In this document: piece by piece, positions 19,429-29,263 of the stretch
How positions within the stretch are numbered: the stretch's first letter is position 1
Layout: the number at the start of each line of letters is the position of its first letter
Assembly (NCBI GenBank): GCA_947581925.1
Contig: CANPWB010000001.1
Span: 62,001-126,000 of the forward strand
From: an uncultured Clostridia bacterium
GTDB taxonomy: Bacteria > Bacillota > Clostridia > Christensenellales > CAG-917
Reading direction: 5' to 3'
Length of the DNA: 64,000 bases
Notes under the pieces: model-generated
The model's database searches: none
Seen by the model: the letters and a program-made list of their open reading frames with translations, nothing else
Told to the model about the DNA's origin: nothing
Made by a program: the position numbers and the translations under genes

Positions 19429-19458
19429 TTGACAGGAGCAAGGCGGATTTATTATAAT
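19429..19458 (+). promoter_or_regulatory. promoter TTGACA-N18-TATAAT of xpt
   Basis: TTGACA 19429-19434, TATAAT 19453-19458. Confidence 0.7.
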
Positions 19459-19548
19459 TCTCTCATCATTTTTCCCGAAAGGGGAGGATGACGGCAGGTC
19501 GTTTGTTTCAACCGAGCTATGCTCGGAAACCGCTATGGCGGAGGTCGT

Positions 19549-20121
19549 ATGAAACTTCTTGAAGATCGCATCCTTAAGGACGGCAAGGTGTATCCGGGCG
19601 AGGTCCTGAATGTCAGCGGATTTCTGAATCATTTGATAGACGAGAGTCTGCTTGACGAGATAGGAAAGGAAATTTCTGCGCGCTTTGAAGGCGACAATGT
19701 CACAAAAATTTTGACTATAGAGGCATCGGGCATCGCAATAGCTTGTGCGGCGGCACACTATTTGCACGCGCCGATGCTTTTTGCAAAAAAGAGCAGGACT
19801 TCAAACATATCCGACAACTGCTATACGGCGGAGGTCATGTCCTATACTCACGGCTTGAAGAGCACCGTCTGCGTTGACAAGGAGTTTTTGTGCGCGGGGG
19901 ACAGAGTGCTCATCGTGGACGACTTCCTTGCGCGCGGCGAGGCGGTCAAGGGCCTCATCAGCCTCATAAATCAGGCGGGCGCGACGCTTGTCGGTTGCGC
20001 GATCGCCATTGAAAAGGGCTTCCAGCCGGGCGGGGCGGAGCTTAGGGCGCATGGCATACGCGTTGAAAGCCTTGCCATCATCGAGTCCATGACGGACACG
20101 AGCCTCACATTCCGCCATTAA
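19549..20121 (+). CDS. xpt: xanthine phosphoribosyltransferase
   Basis: MKLLEDRILKDGKV...ILTIEASGIAIA...RVLIVDDFLARGEAVKGL...EKGFQPGG. Confidence 0.93.
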   Translation: MKLLEDRILKDGKVYPGEVLNVSGFLNHLIDESLLDEIGKEISARFEGDNVTKILTIEASGIAIACAAAHYLHAPMLFAKKSRTSNISDNCYTAEVMSYTHGLKSTVCVDKEFLCAGDRVLIVDDFLARGEAVKGLISLINQAGATLVGCAIAIEKGFQPGGAELRAHGIRVESLAIIESMTDTSLTFRH

Positions 20122-20167
20122 AAATCGAAACAAAATTAAGCCTAACGGCTAAAAAGGAGAATTATCA

Positions 20168-21472
20168 ATGAAAAAGAGAATTTTGTCGATAGTGCTCATC
20201 GTAGCGCTTGTGGCAACACTCACGATTGGTCTTGCGATCGGGCTCACGGCTTGCAACCCCACCGAGGAAGAGTACGTCAATCCCGACTACTCCAATATCA
20301 AGGTCGGTTTCATCATGTTGCACGACCCCGCAAACTCGACATATGACAAGAACTTCTACAATGCTATGGAAGAGGTCAGAAGAGGTCTCGGCCTCAGCGA
20401 GAGCCAAGTGCTGTATAGACACACCATTCCCGAAGGACCCGAGTGCACACAAGCCGCGGACGACCTTGTTGAAGAGGGCTGCAATATCATATTCGCAGAC
20501 AGCTTCGGACATGAGACATATCTTTTGGAATCCGCAAAGAAACATCCCAATGTACAATTCCTTCATGCGACAGGCACGCAAGCTCACACCGCAAATCAAA
20601 AGAACTTCCACAATGCGTTTGCTTCAATCTATGAAGGCAGATACCTTGCAGGCGTAGCCGCAGGTCTCAAACTCAAAGAGATGGGCTATGGCGAAGGCAA
20701 AGATTTGGGCGACGCTCCTCTCGTAGGCTATGTCGGCGCATTCCCCTATGCGGAAGTCAAGTCCGGTTATACAAGCTGGTTCCTCGGCGTTCGCTCCATC
20801 TTCCCCAAGGCGACAATGAAGGTCACGTTCACCAACAGTTGGTTCGACATCGACCTCGAGAAGGGTGCAGCTGAAAAATTGATCGCAGAGAAGTGCGTTC
20901 TCATTTCACAACACGCAGACTCTCTCGGCGCACCTCAGGCTTGCGAAGCGGCGGGCGTTCCCAACGTTTCCTACAACGGCAGCACAGAGGCAACAGGCCC
21001 CAACACCTTCATCATCTCTTCAAGGATCGACTGGGCACCCTATCTCAAGTATGCCATCAACTGCGTACACACAGGTTCTCAAATTGCGACCGACTGGACG
21101 GGCACAATTGCAACGGGTTCCGTGCAACTTACAGCTATCGGCGACAAAGTATTTAAGGATAAGGCAGCTGTTCAGAAACAACTCGATGAAGTAAGAGATC
21201 AATTCGTGGCGGGTACACTTCACGTGTTTGATACATCTAAGTTCCAAGCATACAAAAAGGATGACAAAGGAGTCATCATTCCCGATCAATACTATGATTT
21301 CACTAAAGCAGATCATGATGGTTACAAGGCAGATGTAGACACCGACGCCGCATTTACTCCTGACACAGATGTCATCAGTGACGGATATTTCCATGAGTCC
21401 GAGTATCGTTCTGCACCTTATTTTGACCTCGATATCGTAGGCATCACAGACCTCGGCAATTACAGCAAGTAA
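20168..21472 (+). CDS. BMP family (purine/nucleoside) ABC transporter substrate-binding lipoprotein
   Basis: Lipobox (GLTAC); GFIMLHDPANSTYDKNFYNAMEE...; followed by ATPase and two permeases. Confidence 0.88.
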   Translation: MKKRILSIVLIVALVATLTIGLAIGLTACNPTEEEYVNPDYSNIKVGFIMLHDPANSTYDKNFYNAMEEVRRGLGLSESQVLYRHTIPEGPECTQAADDLVEEGCNIIFADSFGHETYLLESAKKHPNVQFLHATGTQAHTANQKNFHNAFASIYEGRYLAGVAAGLKLKEMGYGEGKDLGDAPLVGYVGAFPYAEVKSGYTSWFLGVRSIFPKATMKVTFTNSWFDIDLEKGAAEKLIAEKCVLISQHADSLGAPQACEAAGVPNVSYNGSTEATGPNTFIISSRIDWAPYLKYAINCVHTGSQIATDWTGTIATGSVQLTAIGDKVFKDKAAVQKQLDEVRDQFVAGTLHVFDTSKFQAYKKDDKGVIIPDQYYDFTKADHDGYKADVDTDAAFTPDTDVISDGYFHESEYRSAPYFDLDIVGITDLGNYSK

Positions 21473-21495
21473 GAGTAGGTTCAAACAAAACAAGA

Positions 21496-21525
21496 GGTTA
21501 GACGGAGCAAATGCTCCGTCTAACC
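21496..21525 (+). promoter_or_regulatory. perfect 14-bp hairpin between the SBP and ATPase genes (processing/attenuation candidate)
   Basis: GGTTAGACGGAGCA-aa-TGCTCCGTCTAACC; no U-run follows. Confidence 0.6.
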
Positions 21526-21566
21526 GATTTATGACTTATAAACAGTATCAAATCGGAGGTAACAGC

Positions 21567-23357
21567 GTGGAAAAAACTGTTGCTATTGAGCTCAGAGGCA
21601 TCACAAAGACTTTCGGCGATGTGGTTGCCAACAAGAATGTGGATCTCGACGTATATGAGGGCGAGATACTTTCTATTTTAGGGGAAAACGGGAGCGGCAA
21701 GACCACGCTTATGAACATGATCGCCGGCATCTATTTTCCTGACGCGGGACACATCTATATAAACGGAGAAGAGGTCGTCATCAAATCTCCAAAGGACGCC
21801 TTTGCGCACAAGATAGGCATGATACATCAGCACTTCAAACTTGTGGACACCTTCAGCGCGGCGGACAACATAATCTTAGGTGAAAAGTGTCCCAAATTCG
21901 ACCTCAAAGAGGAAAAAGCAAAGCTTGTAGAGGCGCACAGGGCGGAGAACGAGGCTTACGAGAATTATGACGAAGCCGAGCATCCGGGACCTCTCGCATA
22001 TATGGCAAAGCCGAAGTTCCACCCCGAAAAGGAAACTAAGCGAAAACTTGCGCTTATGCCGCTTGTGGGGATAGGAAGAAGAATAAAATTCAATTGGCTT
22101 GCGAAAAAGCGCGCGGACGTCGTGCAGGACATCGCAAACCGTTTTGGCTTTAAAATAGACCTAAAAAAGAAAATATACGACATGTCTGTCAGTGAAAAGC
22201 AGACTGTCGAGATAATAAAAGTGCTGTATCGCGGCGCGGATATCCTCATTTTGGACGAGCCTACCGCGGTGCTCACTCCGCAGGAGATAGACAAGCTGTT
22301 CGATGTGCTTCGCAATATGAAGGCGGCGGGCAAGTCGATAATCATCATCACCCACAAGCTCAACGAAGTTATGGCGATATCGGACAGGGTCGCGGTGCTC
22401 AGAAAGGGCGAACATATTGCGACAGTCAATACGTCCGAGACAAACGAACAGGAACTTACCGAGATGATGGTGGGCAAAAAAGTCTCCCTCAACATCGACA
22501 GGGCGGAGCCGCACGATGTCAAGAACAGGCTTGTCGTCAGCGGGCTTTCCGCAGTTGACGCGGACGGAGTCAAGGTGCTTGATGACATTTCGTTTGAGGC
22601 GAGGTCGGGCGAGATACTCGGCATCGCGGGCATCGCGGGCAGCGGGCAGAGACAACTTCTCGAAGCTATCGCGGGGCTGTACAAGGTCAAGGACGGTACT
22701 ATCACTTATTTCGATCCCGCAAAGGACGACGCGCCTGTGGACCTTCGCTCCAAAACTCCCGTGCAGATACGCGACCTCGGCGTGAGGCTGTCCTTCGTGC
22801 CCGAGGACAGGCTGGGTATGGGACTCGTCGGAAATATGGACCTCATCGACAATATGATGTTGAGGTCGTATCGTAAAGGCTTTATGTTCCTCGACAGGAA
22901 GTCGCCCAAGAAACTTGCCGAGACGATAGTGGAAGAGCTTGAGGTCGTCACTCCGAGCACGCATACCGCCGTCAGAAAGCTGTCTGGCGGAAACGTGCAA
23001 AAAGTGCTCGTCGGTCGCGAGATAGCCGCGTCGCCTTCAGTGCTTATGGCGGCATATCCTGTGAGAGGGCTCGACATCAACTCCTCATACACGATATACA
23101 ATCTTCTCAACGAGCAAAAAGAGAAGGGCGTCGCGGTCATTTTTGTGGGCGAGGATCTTGATGTGCTGATCGAGCTTTGCGACCGCATACTCGTCATTTG
23201 CGCGGGCAAGGTCACGGGCGTCGTGGACGGCAGGCGCGCCATAAAGGAGCAGATAGGCTTGCTCATGACAAAGACAGCGGGCGACGTCGACGAAAATCAA
23301 ATGTCCATTGACGACTTACACGATACAAACAACGATGAAGGAGGGGAGGCGTTATGA
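21567..23357 (+). CDS. ABC transporter ATP-binding protein, two NBDs, BMP-linked nucleoside uptake type
   Basis: GENGSGKTTLMNMIAG, LILDEPTAVLTPQE, second NBD KLSGGNVQKVLVGREIA; GTG start after CGGAGG. Confidence 0.92.
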   Translation: MEKTVAIELRGITKTFGDVVANKNVDLDVYEGEILSILGENGSGKTTLMNMIAGIYFPDAGHIYINGEEVVIKSPKDAFAHKIGMIHQHFKLVDTFSAADNIILGEKCPKFDLKEEKAKLVEAHRAENEAYENYDEAEHPGPLAYMAKPKFHPEKETKRKLALMPLVGIGRRIKFNWLAKKRADVVQDIANRFGFKIDLKKKIYDMSVSEKQTVEIIKVLYRGADILILDEPTAVLTPQEIDKLFDVLRNMKAAGKSIIIITHKLNEVMAISDRVAVLRKGEHIATVNTSETNEQELTEMMVGKKVSLNIDRAEPHDVKNRLVVSGLSAVDADGVKVLDDISFEARSGEILGIAGIAGSGQRQLLEAIAGLYKVKDGTITYFDPAKDDAPVDLRSKTPVQIRDLGVRLSFVPEDRLGMGLVGNMDLIDNMMLRSYRKGFMFLDRKSPKKLAETIVEELEVVTPSTHTAVRKLSGGNVQKVLVGREIAASPSVLMAAYPVRGLDINSSYTIYNLLNEQKEKGVAVIFVGEDLDVLIELCDRILVICAGKVTGVVDGRRAIKEQIGLLMTKTAGDVDENQMSIDDLHDTNNDEGGEAL

Positions 23358-24679
23358 GATCCGTGACAGGCAAAGAGAGCAAATTCGACGCATTTGTCGA
23401 TAAGCTCAAAAAAGAATCCCCCATACATATCGCAAAGCGTATGGACGCTCCAAAGTGGCTGCCTATCGTCATAAGGATAGCGGCAGTCATTGTAGCGTTT
23501 TTGGTGTGCGCGATAGTCACTGTATTTTTTGAACCGACTGCGTTTGGAACATTCTTTACCGAGATGTTCAGAGGGACGTTCGGCACGGAGAGACGCGTCA
23601 TCAACCTGTTTTGGGAAGCGGCGATATTGCTCCTCATAGCGCTTGCGGTCACTCCCGCATTCAAGATGAAGTTCTGGAATATCGGCGCAGAGGGACAGGT
23701 GCTTATGGGCGCGCTTATGAGCGCTACCTGTATCTTCTATCTTGGCGGAAAGGTGTCCGAGGGCGGACTTATTGTCCTATGCTTGCTTGCGTCGGTGGTG
23801 GGAAGTGCAGGATGGACTCTTATCCCTGCGCTGTTCAAAGCAAAGTGGAACACAAACGAGACGCTTTTCACGCTTATGCTCAATTATATAGCTACCGCGC
23901 TCATATCTTTGGTGATAACCGTGTGGGTCAAGAGCGGCTCGGGTGTTGTAGGCATTATGCCGTATGGTCATTTGCCTAAACTCGGCGGTCAAGATTATGT
24001 TTTGAACATACTCATAGTGGCATTTGTAACCGTACTCGTTTGGGTTTACCTCAAATTTTCAAAGCATGGCTATGAATTGTCCGTCGTCGGCGAATCCATA
24101 AACACTGCAAAATACATTGGCATAAGCGTGCCTAAGGTTATCATTCGTACAATGATATTCTCGGGCGCATTGTGCGGCGTCGCAGGCTGGTTGCTCGTCA
24201 ATGGCGCAAGCTATACTATAAGCACGACAATTGCAGGGGGCAGAGGTTTTACTGCAATTTTGATAAGCTGGCTTGCCCACTTCGATCCTATCATAATGGC
24301 TATAACATCATTCCTCGTTGCGTTTATGGGCAGAGGCGCCGCGCAAGTGTCTACGATAGCAAATATAGGCGGATCATTTGAGGATATTGCGACATCGATA
24401 TTCTTCTTCATAATCATAGCGAGCGAGTTCTTTGTAAACTACAAGGTCAAGTTCTCATTCTCGCACAGCAAAAAGAAAGTGGAAGGCGAGACAACTGAAA
24501 ACACATCGGAAGACGATTCCTCGGACGCTGAAATGATGAGCGATACATCGCAAACGACCGACAGTGAAGCGCAAACGAATGAAATTTTCGATGAAAGCGT
24601 GCCCGAATTGCAAACATGTCAGTCATCGGAGGATCGGACATGCGATGTCTCGACACAAAATAAGGAGGTGACAGAGTAA
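23354..24679 (+). CDS. ABC transporter permease (BMP-type) with acidic Ser/Thr-rich C-terminal tail
   Basis: Multi-TM; NIGAEGQVLMGAL; overlaps upstream stop codon. Confidence 0.9.
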   Translation: MRSVTGKESKFDAFVDKLKKESPIHIAKRMDAPKWLPIVIRIAAVIVAFLVCAIVTVFFEPTAFGTFFTEMFRGTFGTERRVINLFWEAAILLLIALAVTPAFKMKFWNIGAEGQVLMGALMSATCIFYLGGKVSEGGLIVLCLLASVVGSAGWTLIPALFKAKWNTNETLFTLMLNYIATALISLVITVWVKSGSGVVGIMPYGHLPKLGGQDYVLNILIVAFVTVLVWVYLKFSKHGYELSVVGESINTAKYIGISVPKVIIRTMIFSGALCGVAGWLLVNGASYTISTTIAGGRGFTAILISWLAHFDPIIMAITSFLVAFMGRGAAQVSTIANIGGSFEDIATSIFFFIIIASEFFVNYKVKFSFSHSKKKVEGETTENTSEDDSSDAEMMSDTSQTTDSEAQTNEIFDESVPELQTCQSSEDRTCDVSTQNKEVTE

Positions 24680-25635
24680 TGTTTTGGACATTTTTGACAA
24701 GTACTATAAAATTCAGTACGCTATTCCTTTACGGCTCTGTCGGTGAGACGATAACCGAAAAGTCGGGGCACCTTAACCTCGGCATACCCGGCATAATGTG
24801 CCTTGGCGCGATAGGCGGTTGCTACGGCGTACGGTCGTACATAGACTCGCTCGGCAGCCTGTCGCAGATGAGCGGGTTTGCCGTAGTGCTTGTCGGCATG
24901 ATCTGCGCTTTTCTGTTTGCGGCGCTCGGCGGAATGATATTCAGCTTTTTTACTGTGACTTTGCGTTGCAACCAAAACATCACAGGTCTCACCATCACGA
25001 CGTTCGGCGTTGCCTTGAACAGCTTAATGCTCAGCAAAATAGATAAGACGGGGTTTTATGAGGCTGGCAGATTGTTCTCAAAAGGCATAGTAGACGCCAA
25101 TACAACCGACGGACTTGTAAAAGTGTTGTTCTCGCAGAGCGCGCTTGTGTATATAGCCATCGCTATTGCCATTATCACTGCCATAGTCATAAAGAGGACA
25201 AGGGTAGGCCTCAACTTGCGCGCCGTCGGCGAAAATCCCGCTACTGCGGACGCCGCGGGCATAAGCGTCGGCAAATACAGATATCTCGCCACTCTTATCG
25301 GTTCGGGAATTGCGGGATTCGGCGGTCTGTTCTTCATTATGGACTATCTCACGGGCAACATTGAGTACGGCATAGACACCTACGGTTGGCTTGCCGTCGC
25401 GCTTGTCATATTCACGATTTGGAAGCCGAACTGGGCAATACTCGGGTCGATTATTTTCGCAGCGCTATATCGCGCGCCAAGCTATCTAAACATAGGTTTT
25501 ACAGAGCGCGAGGTCATCAAAATGTTGCCGTATATCGTCACGGTGCTCGTGCTCATCATCACGTCTATTTTCGGAAGGAAGAGCGTACAACCGCCGGCGG
25601 CACTGGGTACGACGTACTTCAGAGAAGAGCGATAG
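24679..25635 (+). CDS. ABC transporter permease (BMP-type)
   Basis: TEKSGHLNLGIPGIMCLGAIGG; RAVGENPATADAAGISV. Confidence 0.92.
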   Translation: MFWTFLTSTIKFSTLFLYGSVGETITEKSGHLNLGIPGIMCLGAIGGCYGVRSYIDSLGSLSQMSGFAVVLVGMICAFLFAALGGMIFSFFTVTLRCNQNITGLTITTFGVALNSLMLSKIDKTGFYEAGRLFSKGIVDANTTDGLVKVLFSQSALVYIAIAIAIITAIVIKRTRVGLNLRAVGENPATADAAGISVGKYRYLATLIGSGIAGFGGLFFIMDYLTGNIEYGIDTYGWLAVALVIFTIWKPNWAILGSIIFAALYRAPSYLNIGFTEREVIKMLPYIVTVLVLIITSIFGRKSVQPPAALGTTYFREER

Positions 25636-25690
25636 GGCGTTTTGCAGGACGCATACAAAGCGGCGCGAGACGCAAAATCCAATACATTCA

Positions 25691-25717
25691 AAAACATCCT
25701 CATTTTTGGGGATGTTT
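25691..25717. terminator. hairpin terminator after the ABC operon
   Basis: AAAACATCC-tcattttt-GGGGATGTTTT. Confidence 0.75.
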
Positions 25718-25811
25718 TCATAATTTAGGGTTTAATCGTGCACAATTTGGGGTTTAAAATGCGGATTTTGCGAAAAGCGGCAAATTTTGAGGCGCGTCGA
25801 ACAATACGATC

Positions 25812-26726
25812 TCACAGCCTCAAATCGTCGCCACGCAGGACAAATATGTGCGAGGTATCGCGCTCGGACAGACGGGAGCATATGCGCTCTTGATAGCGGC
25901 TGCGAAGCGCGCCCATGCCTAGGTTGGACGTTATCACCGTGCTAAGTCCCGCGCGCAGTCGCTCTTCGAACAGGACAAGCAGATATTCCAGCGTTACGTT
26001 GCGAAGGACGGGTTCCGTACCTAGGTCGTCTATGACAAGCACGTCCGCGTGCGTGACGGGGGAGAGTATGCCGTCGCGTTCCGCTATGGGCGAGGTGTGG
26101 CACTTGAGAAAGAGGCTGTTCAGCTCATATGCGCTCATTATCAGCGCGCTCTTGCCCCTCTCGACCGCCGCGAGCGCGACCGCACCCGCAAGCGTAGTCT
26201 TGCCCGTACCCGTGCCGCCGAGCAGTACAAGCGTCTTGTACTTTACATTCGGCAATTTTGCGGAGTACGCCATAAGCCAACTCACGATCTTTTGCATATC
26301 CGCGCGCTGAGCAGGGTTTTTGATGCGCTCCGTGTCCAGATCTTCAAAGTGGGACAGCGCGCGTCCGTCCAGCCCGCATTCGCGCTTGAGATAGGCTACG
26401 TATTCCGACGCGGCGCAATTGCACAGCTTGCCGTTTGCAACGCCGGTATCGCCGCATATGGGGCAGGCGGGGACGAAATAGAAATCGCTCTCGCTGTATC
26501 CGTGAGCGGACAGCGCGGCGACATACTTAGCGTGTGTCTCTTCGACACTCTCTTGTCCTTTGCCGCTCATGCCGCTTGCAAAGCTCGCCTTGACAAACTG
26601 CGTGTGCGCGTCCTTGACGTCGGGCAGGGCAAACGCGGCGGTAAGCCTCTCTTCCGCCTCCGCTTTTTTCAAGTTTATCATCCTTTGCCGCGCCGAAACG
26701 AGCGCGGACATAGCCCTCTTTTTCAT
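25812..26726 (-). CDS. dnaI: DnaC/DnaI-like replicative helicase loader ATPase
   Basis: LVLLGGTGTGKTTLAGAVA, DVLVIDDLGTEP; CxxC region CPICGDTGVANGKLCNC; partner of the DnaD-like gene. Confidence 0.85.
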   Translation of the reverse strand: MKKRAMSALVSARQRMINLKKAEAEERLTAAFALPDVKDAHTQFVKASFASGMSGKGQESVEETHAKYVAALSAHGYSESDFYFVPACPICGDTGVANGKLCNCAASEYVAYLKRECGLDGRALSHFEDLDTERIKNPAQRADMQKIVSWLMAYSAKLPNVKYKTLVLLGGTGTGKTTLAGAVALAAVERGKSALIMSAYELNSLFLKCHTSPIAERDGILSPVTHADVLVIDDLGTEPVLRNVTLEYLLVLFEERLRAGLSTVITSNLGMGALRSRYQERICSRLSERDTSHIFVLRGDDLRL

Positions 26727-28168
26727 ACGTCGTCCTCGCTCAATTTGTCTATGCTTGTGATTATGGAGTGCAGCTCCTCGTCGGAGTAGTCCCGCTGCTC
26801 GAAATTCGCTTGCGGAGCGGGGGAGGACGTAGGCGCCGCTACAAATTTTTCAGCCTGCTCCACGGTTGTTATGCCGTTTTTGCGATATGTGGACAGCAAT
26901 TGATTGATGTATGGCGTAGGATATGTGCGCCCCGCCGCCTGCTCGGCCGCGTACAGGATGAGCGCGTCGTCAAAGCCCCAATCCGCCGTCCATGTGCGGT
27001 AGAGGTCGCGGTCGCTCTTTGTGACCTGCCTCGAGGAGCCGCTCTTTTCGATGATCTTGCGTATCTTGCCGTCCTGCGCTATCTGGTCGTTCAGATATTC
27101 GTCAATGCTCGCTTCCGTGAGGAGGCCGAGCGAGAAGAAACGATTTACGACATTGTTCATGCCCTCGAGTGTGCGTACGCTCGTAAGATAGCAGTAGTGG
27201 GCGAGCCTCGCAAGCGCGCCGTCGTCAAATCCCTTTGCCGTCCACGGCACGATGTACGTCTCTATCTCGTGCTCGAGCGATTCATAGTACAAGCCGAGAT
27301 TTTTGTTGACGGATATCGCGAGCGCCTTCAACCTCTCCATCTGCGCCTGATAGTCCCGTATCTGCTCCACGGTGAAGATGGACATGCGGTAAAATTCGTC
27401 GAGTTTTGCGTCCAGCTTTGCGAAAGTCTTGCCTCCCTTGAGGGATTTTATTGCCGCAAGTATGGCGTCCAACTCATAGCCCCAACTGCGCGTCCACTTG
27501 AGCAGGAGCTGCTTGTCTTCGAGCTCCGCGCCGCCCTTTCTGCCGAGAGCGGAGAGCACTTGACGCATATCCTCGCTTTGGTTGTCGTATTCTTTGAGTT
27601 TTTCCTCGACGTCCGCGACGGTACGCACTCCGTCCGCCACCCAATTGCGCGCGACGGTGAGGATATAGGGGTATCTGACGCCCATGCCCTTCAGATTTAT
27701 GCAATATTGCACTATCATGAGCAGTGCGTCCTGTTCCAGCCTACAGCTGTCGAGAAACATATAATATTCGTTGTATTCGTTTGGCGTGAGCATGCGCTCC
27801 GGAAAGAGCTGTTGAAGCTGCGTATTGAAATCGTTCCACTTCTCGCCGCGGTACTTTTTGGGAGGCTGATTTGCCTTTTTGACGCTGAGATAGGAGACCT
27901 CCAGCGGCGATTTTGAGATTATGCGGCATAGACCCATATCCTCAAAATAGCCGTATGCGCTTATCACTTCCGCCTCCGTCATGTCCAGTGTGGAGCACAG
28001 CGCGTCGAGGGTGTTCTGCTTTTCGGGAGTAGCACACAGATACAGCCCATACAGATACACCTTGATCTGTTTCTCGTCAAGGTAGGGCAGGTGTTCCATA
28101 ATGAAAAGATTGTCCACTAGCGTGAACGTCTCGAGCAAGAAATCGCTTGAAAATTTGACGAAACTCAT
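26723..28168 (-). CDS. DnaD-domain replication initiation protein
   Basis: Repeated DnaD-like segments (e.g. WTRSWGYELDAILAAIKSLKGG...); overlaps dnaI by 4 nt. Confidence 0.8.
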   Translation of the reverse strand: MSFVKFSSDFLLETFTLVDNLFIMEHLPYLDEKQIKVYLYGLYLCATPEKQNTLDALCSTLDMTEAEVISAYGYFEDMGLCRIISKSPLEVSYLSVKKANQPPKKYRGEKWNDFNTQLQQLFPERMLTPNEYNEYYMFLDSCRLEQDALLMIVQYCINLKGMGVRYPYILTVARNWVADGVRTVADVEEKLKEYDNQSEDMRQVLSALGRKGGAELEDKQLLLKWTRSWGYELDAILAAIKSLKGGKTFAKLDAKLDEFYRMSIFTVEQIRDYQAQMERLKALAISVNKNLGLYYESLEHEIETYIVPWTAKGFDDGALARLAHYCYLTSVRTLEGMNNVVNRFFSLGLLTEASIDEYLNDQIAQDGKIRKIIEKSGSSRQVTKSDRDLYRTWTADWGFDDALILYAAEQAAGRTYPTPYINQLLSTYRKNGITTVEQAEKFVAAPTSSPAPQANFEQRDYSDEELHSIITSIDKLSEDDV

Positions 28169-28391
28169 CTTTTCATCTCCCCGTATTTGATGCTTTGATA
28201 GCATACCACAAAATCCCGCCGCTGACAATTATTGTTTGCAAATTTTTTTGCGACCACAATATCTTGTTGCGCGACCATAATCAAATCATATTGCGCGGTG
28301 GCTGCGCGTTTATATGGAGGTGAGCAAGGCGGAAAAAAATTGTGTGCGCTGCTCGCTTGCCATAAAAGGCGAGCTGTGCTATGCTATTGCC

Positions 28392-28676
28392 ATGAAGATC
28401 TGGGCAAAAGTGATGAAAGGCGACAAAATTTTGCGCGACGCCATCTATGAGGACGGCGCGCAGCTCACTCCCGCCGCGTACAAGCGCGCGTTGCAAGAGG
28501 TTTCCTATACGCTTGACGTATCCACGCCCGTCACGCTGCCCTCGCACTACAAGCATTTCGAGCGCTTCAACCGCGTGAAATATCTCCCCCGCGACTTCGT
28601 TGAGGACGTCGATTTCACCGCCTACATTTTGGAGCGAGTGGTAGAGAAGAAGAAACCCGAGAATTACTATGTGTAA
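28392..28676 (+). CDS. conserved hypothetical protein
   Basis: ORF MKIWAKVMKGDKILRD...; start at 28392 preferred over 28314. Confidence 0.55.
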   Translation: MKIWAKVMKGDKILRDAIYEDGAQLTPAAYKRALQEVSYTLDVSTPVTLPSHYKHFERFNRVKYLPRDFVEDVDFTAYILERVVEKKKPENYYV

Positions 28677-28691
28677 AGTGCAAAATATCCG

Positions 28692-28740
28692 GCAAAAAAA
28701 TGCGGCTTGTCCAAAACGGACGGCCGCATAATTTTTTTGC
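28692..28740. terminator. bidirectional terminator between convergent genes
   Basis: GCAAAAAAATGCGGC..GCCGCATAATTTTTTTGC. Confidence 0.8.
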
Positions 28741-28947
28741 TCAAATTTGAAAATCCCTGTCGACAAGCTCGTCCAGGGAGATGTGGTAAAAATCTGCAAG
28801 TTTGATACACTCCAAAATATCGGGGACGTGCACGCCCTTTTCCCAGCGTGAGATGTTTTGCTGTTTAATTCCTGTCGCGTCGGCAAGCTGCTGCTGCGTA
28901 AGCCCATATGCAACGCGCAGATTTTTCAGATTTTCACCGAGTTTCAT
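28741..28947 (-). CDS. XRE-family helix-turn-helix regulator
   Basis: LKNLRVAYGLTQQQLADATGIKQQNISRWEKGVHVPD. Confidence 0.95.
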   Translation of the reverse strand: MKLGENLKNLRVAYGLTQQQLADATGIKQQNISRWEKGVHVPDILECIKLADFYHISLDELVDRDFQI

Positions 28948-28968
28948 ATAAATATTTTAAACGTTATT

Positions 28969-29006
28969 GTGTAAAATCATTGATTTTTACACGAAATCGT
29001 GTAAAA
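28969..29006. promoter_or_regulatory. putative operator of the XRE regulator
   Basis: GTGTAAAA...TTTTACACGA-aa-TCGTGTAAAA: three half-sites upstream of 28947. Confidence 0.7.
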
Positions 29007-29063
29007 TATATATAGTATATTATACAATTATATATCGCTGCTCGGCAAAGTCCCGAAAGGCTG

Positions 29064-29092
29064 TTGACTATGCGCGGGCAGGGTGATATAAT
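29064..29092 (+). promoter_or_regulatory. promoter TTGACT-N17-TATAAT for a structured leader RNA
   Basis: TTGACT 29064-29069, TATAAT 29087-29092. Confidence 0.75.
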
Positions 29093-29098
29093 GATGAC

Positions 29099-29263
29099 AC
29101 CACAAACTTGATCTATATCCACTGCACTTACTATAGGTAACAAGTGCATTTCTTGATATGCAGTGGATAATTGCATGCAAGTTTGTGGTAAAACGGACAA
29201 GAGTGCGCTTGTTATATTTCGGCCGAGTGTAGAGGTGCGCCCTTGTCGGGCGCATTTTTGTAT
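29099..29263 (+). ncRNA. structured leader RNA / small RNA candidate with nested hairpin and terminator
   Basis: ACCACAAACTTG (29099-29110) pairs with CAAGTTTGTGGT (29178-29189); CCACTGCA/TGCAGTGG inside; terminator TGCGCCC..GGGCGCATTTTT. Confidence 0.6.

Noticed and set aside
19460-19548. Purine riboswitch upstream of xpt
   Set aside because: The leader has small hairpins but I cannot find the conserved guanine/adenine riboswitch core, so I do not call it.
26768-27916. 382-aa plus-strand ORF opposite dnaD
   Set aside because: Shadow ORF; the DnaD/DnaI pair on the minus strand is coherent and coupled.
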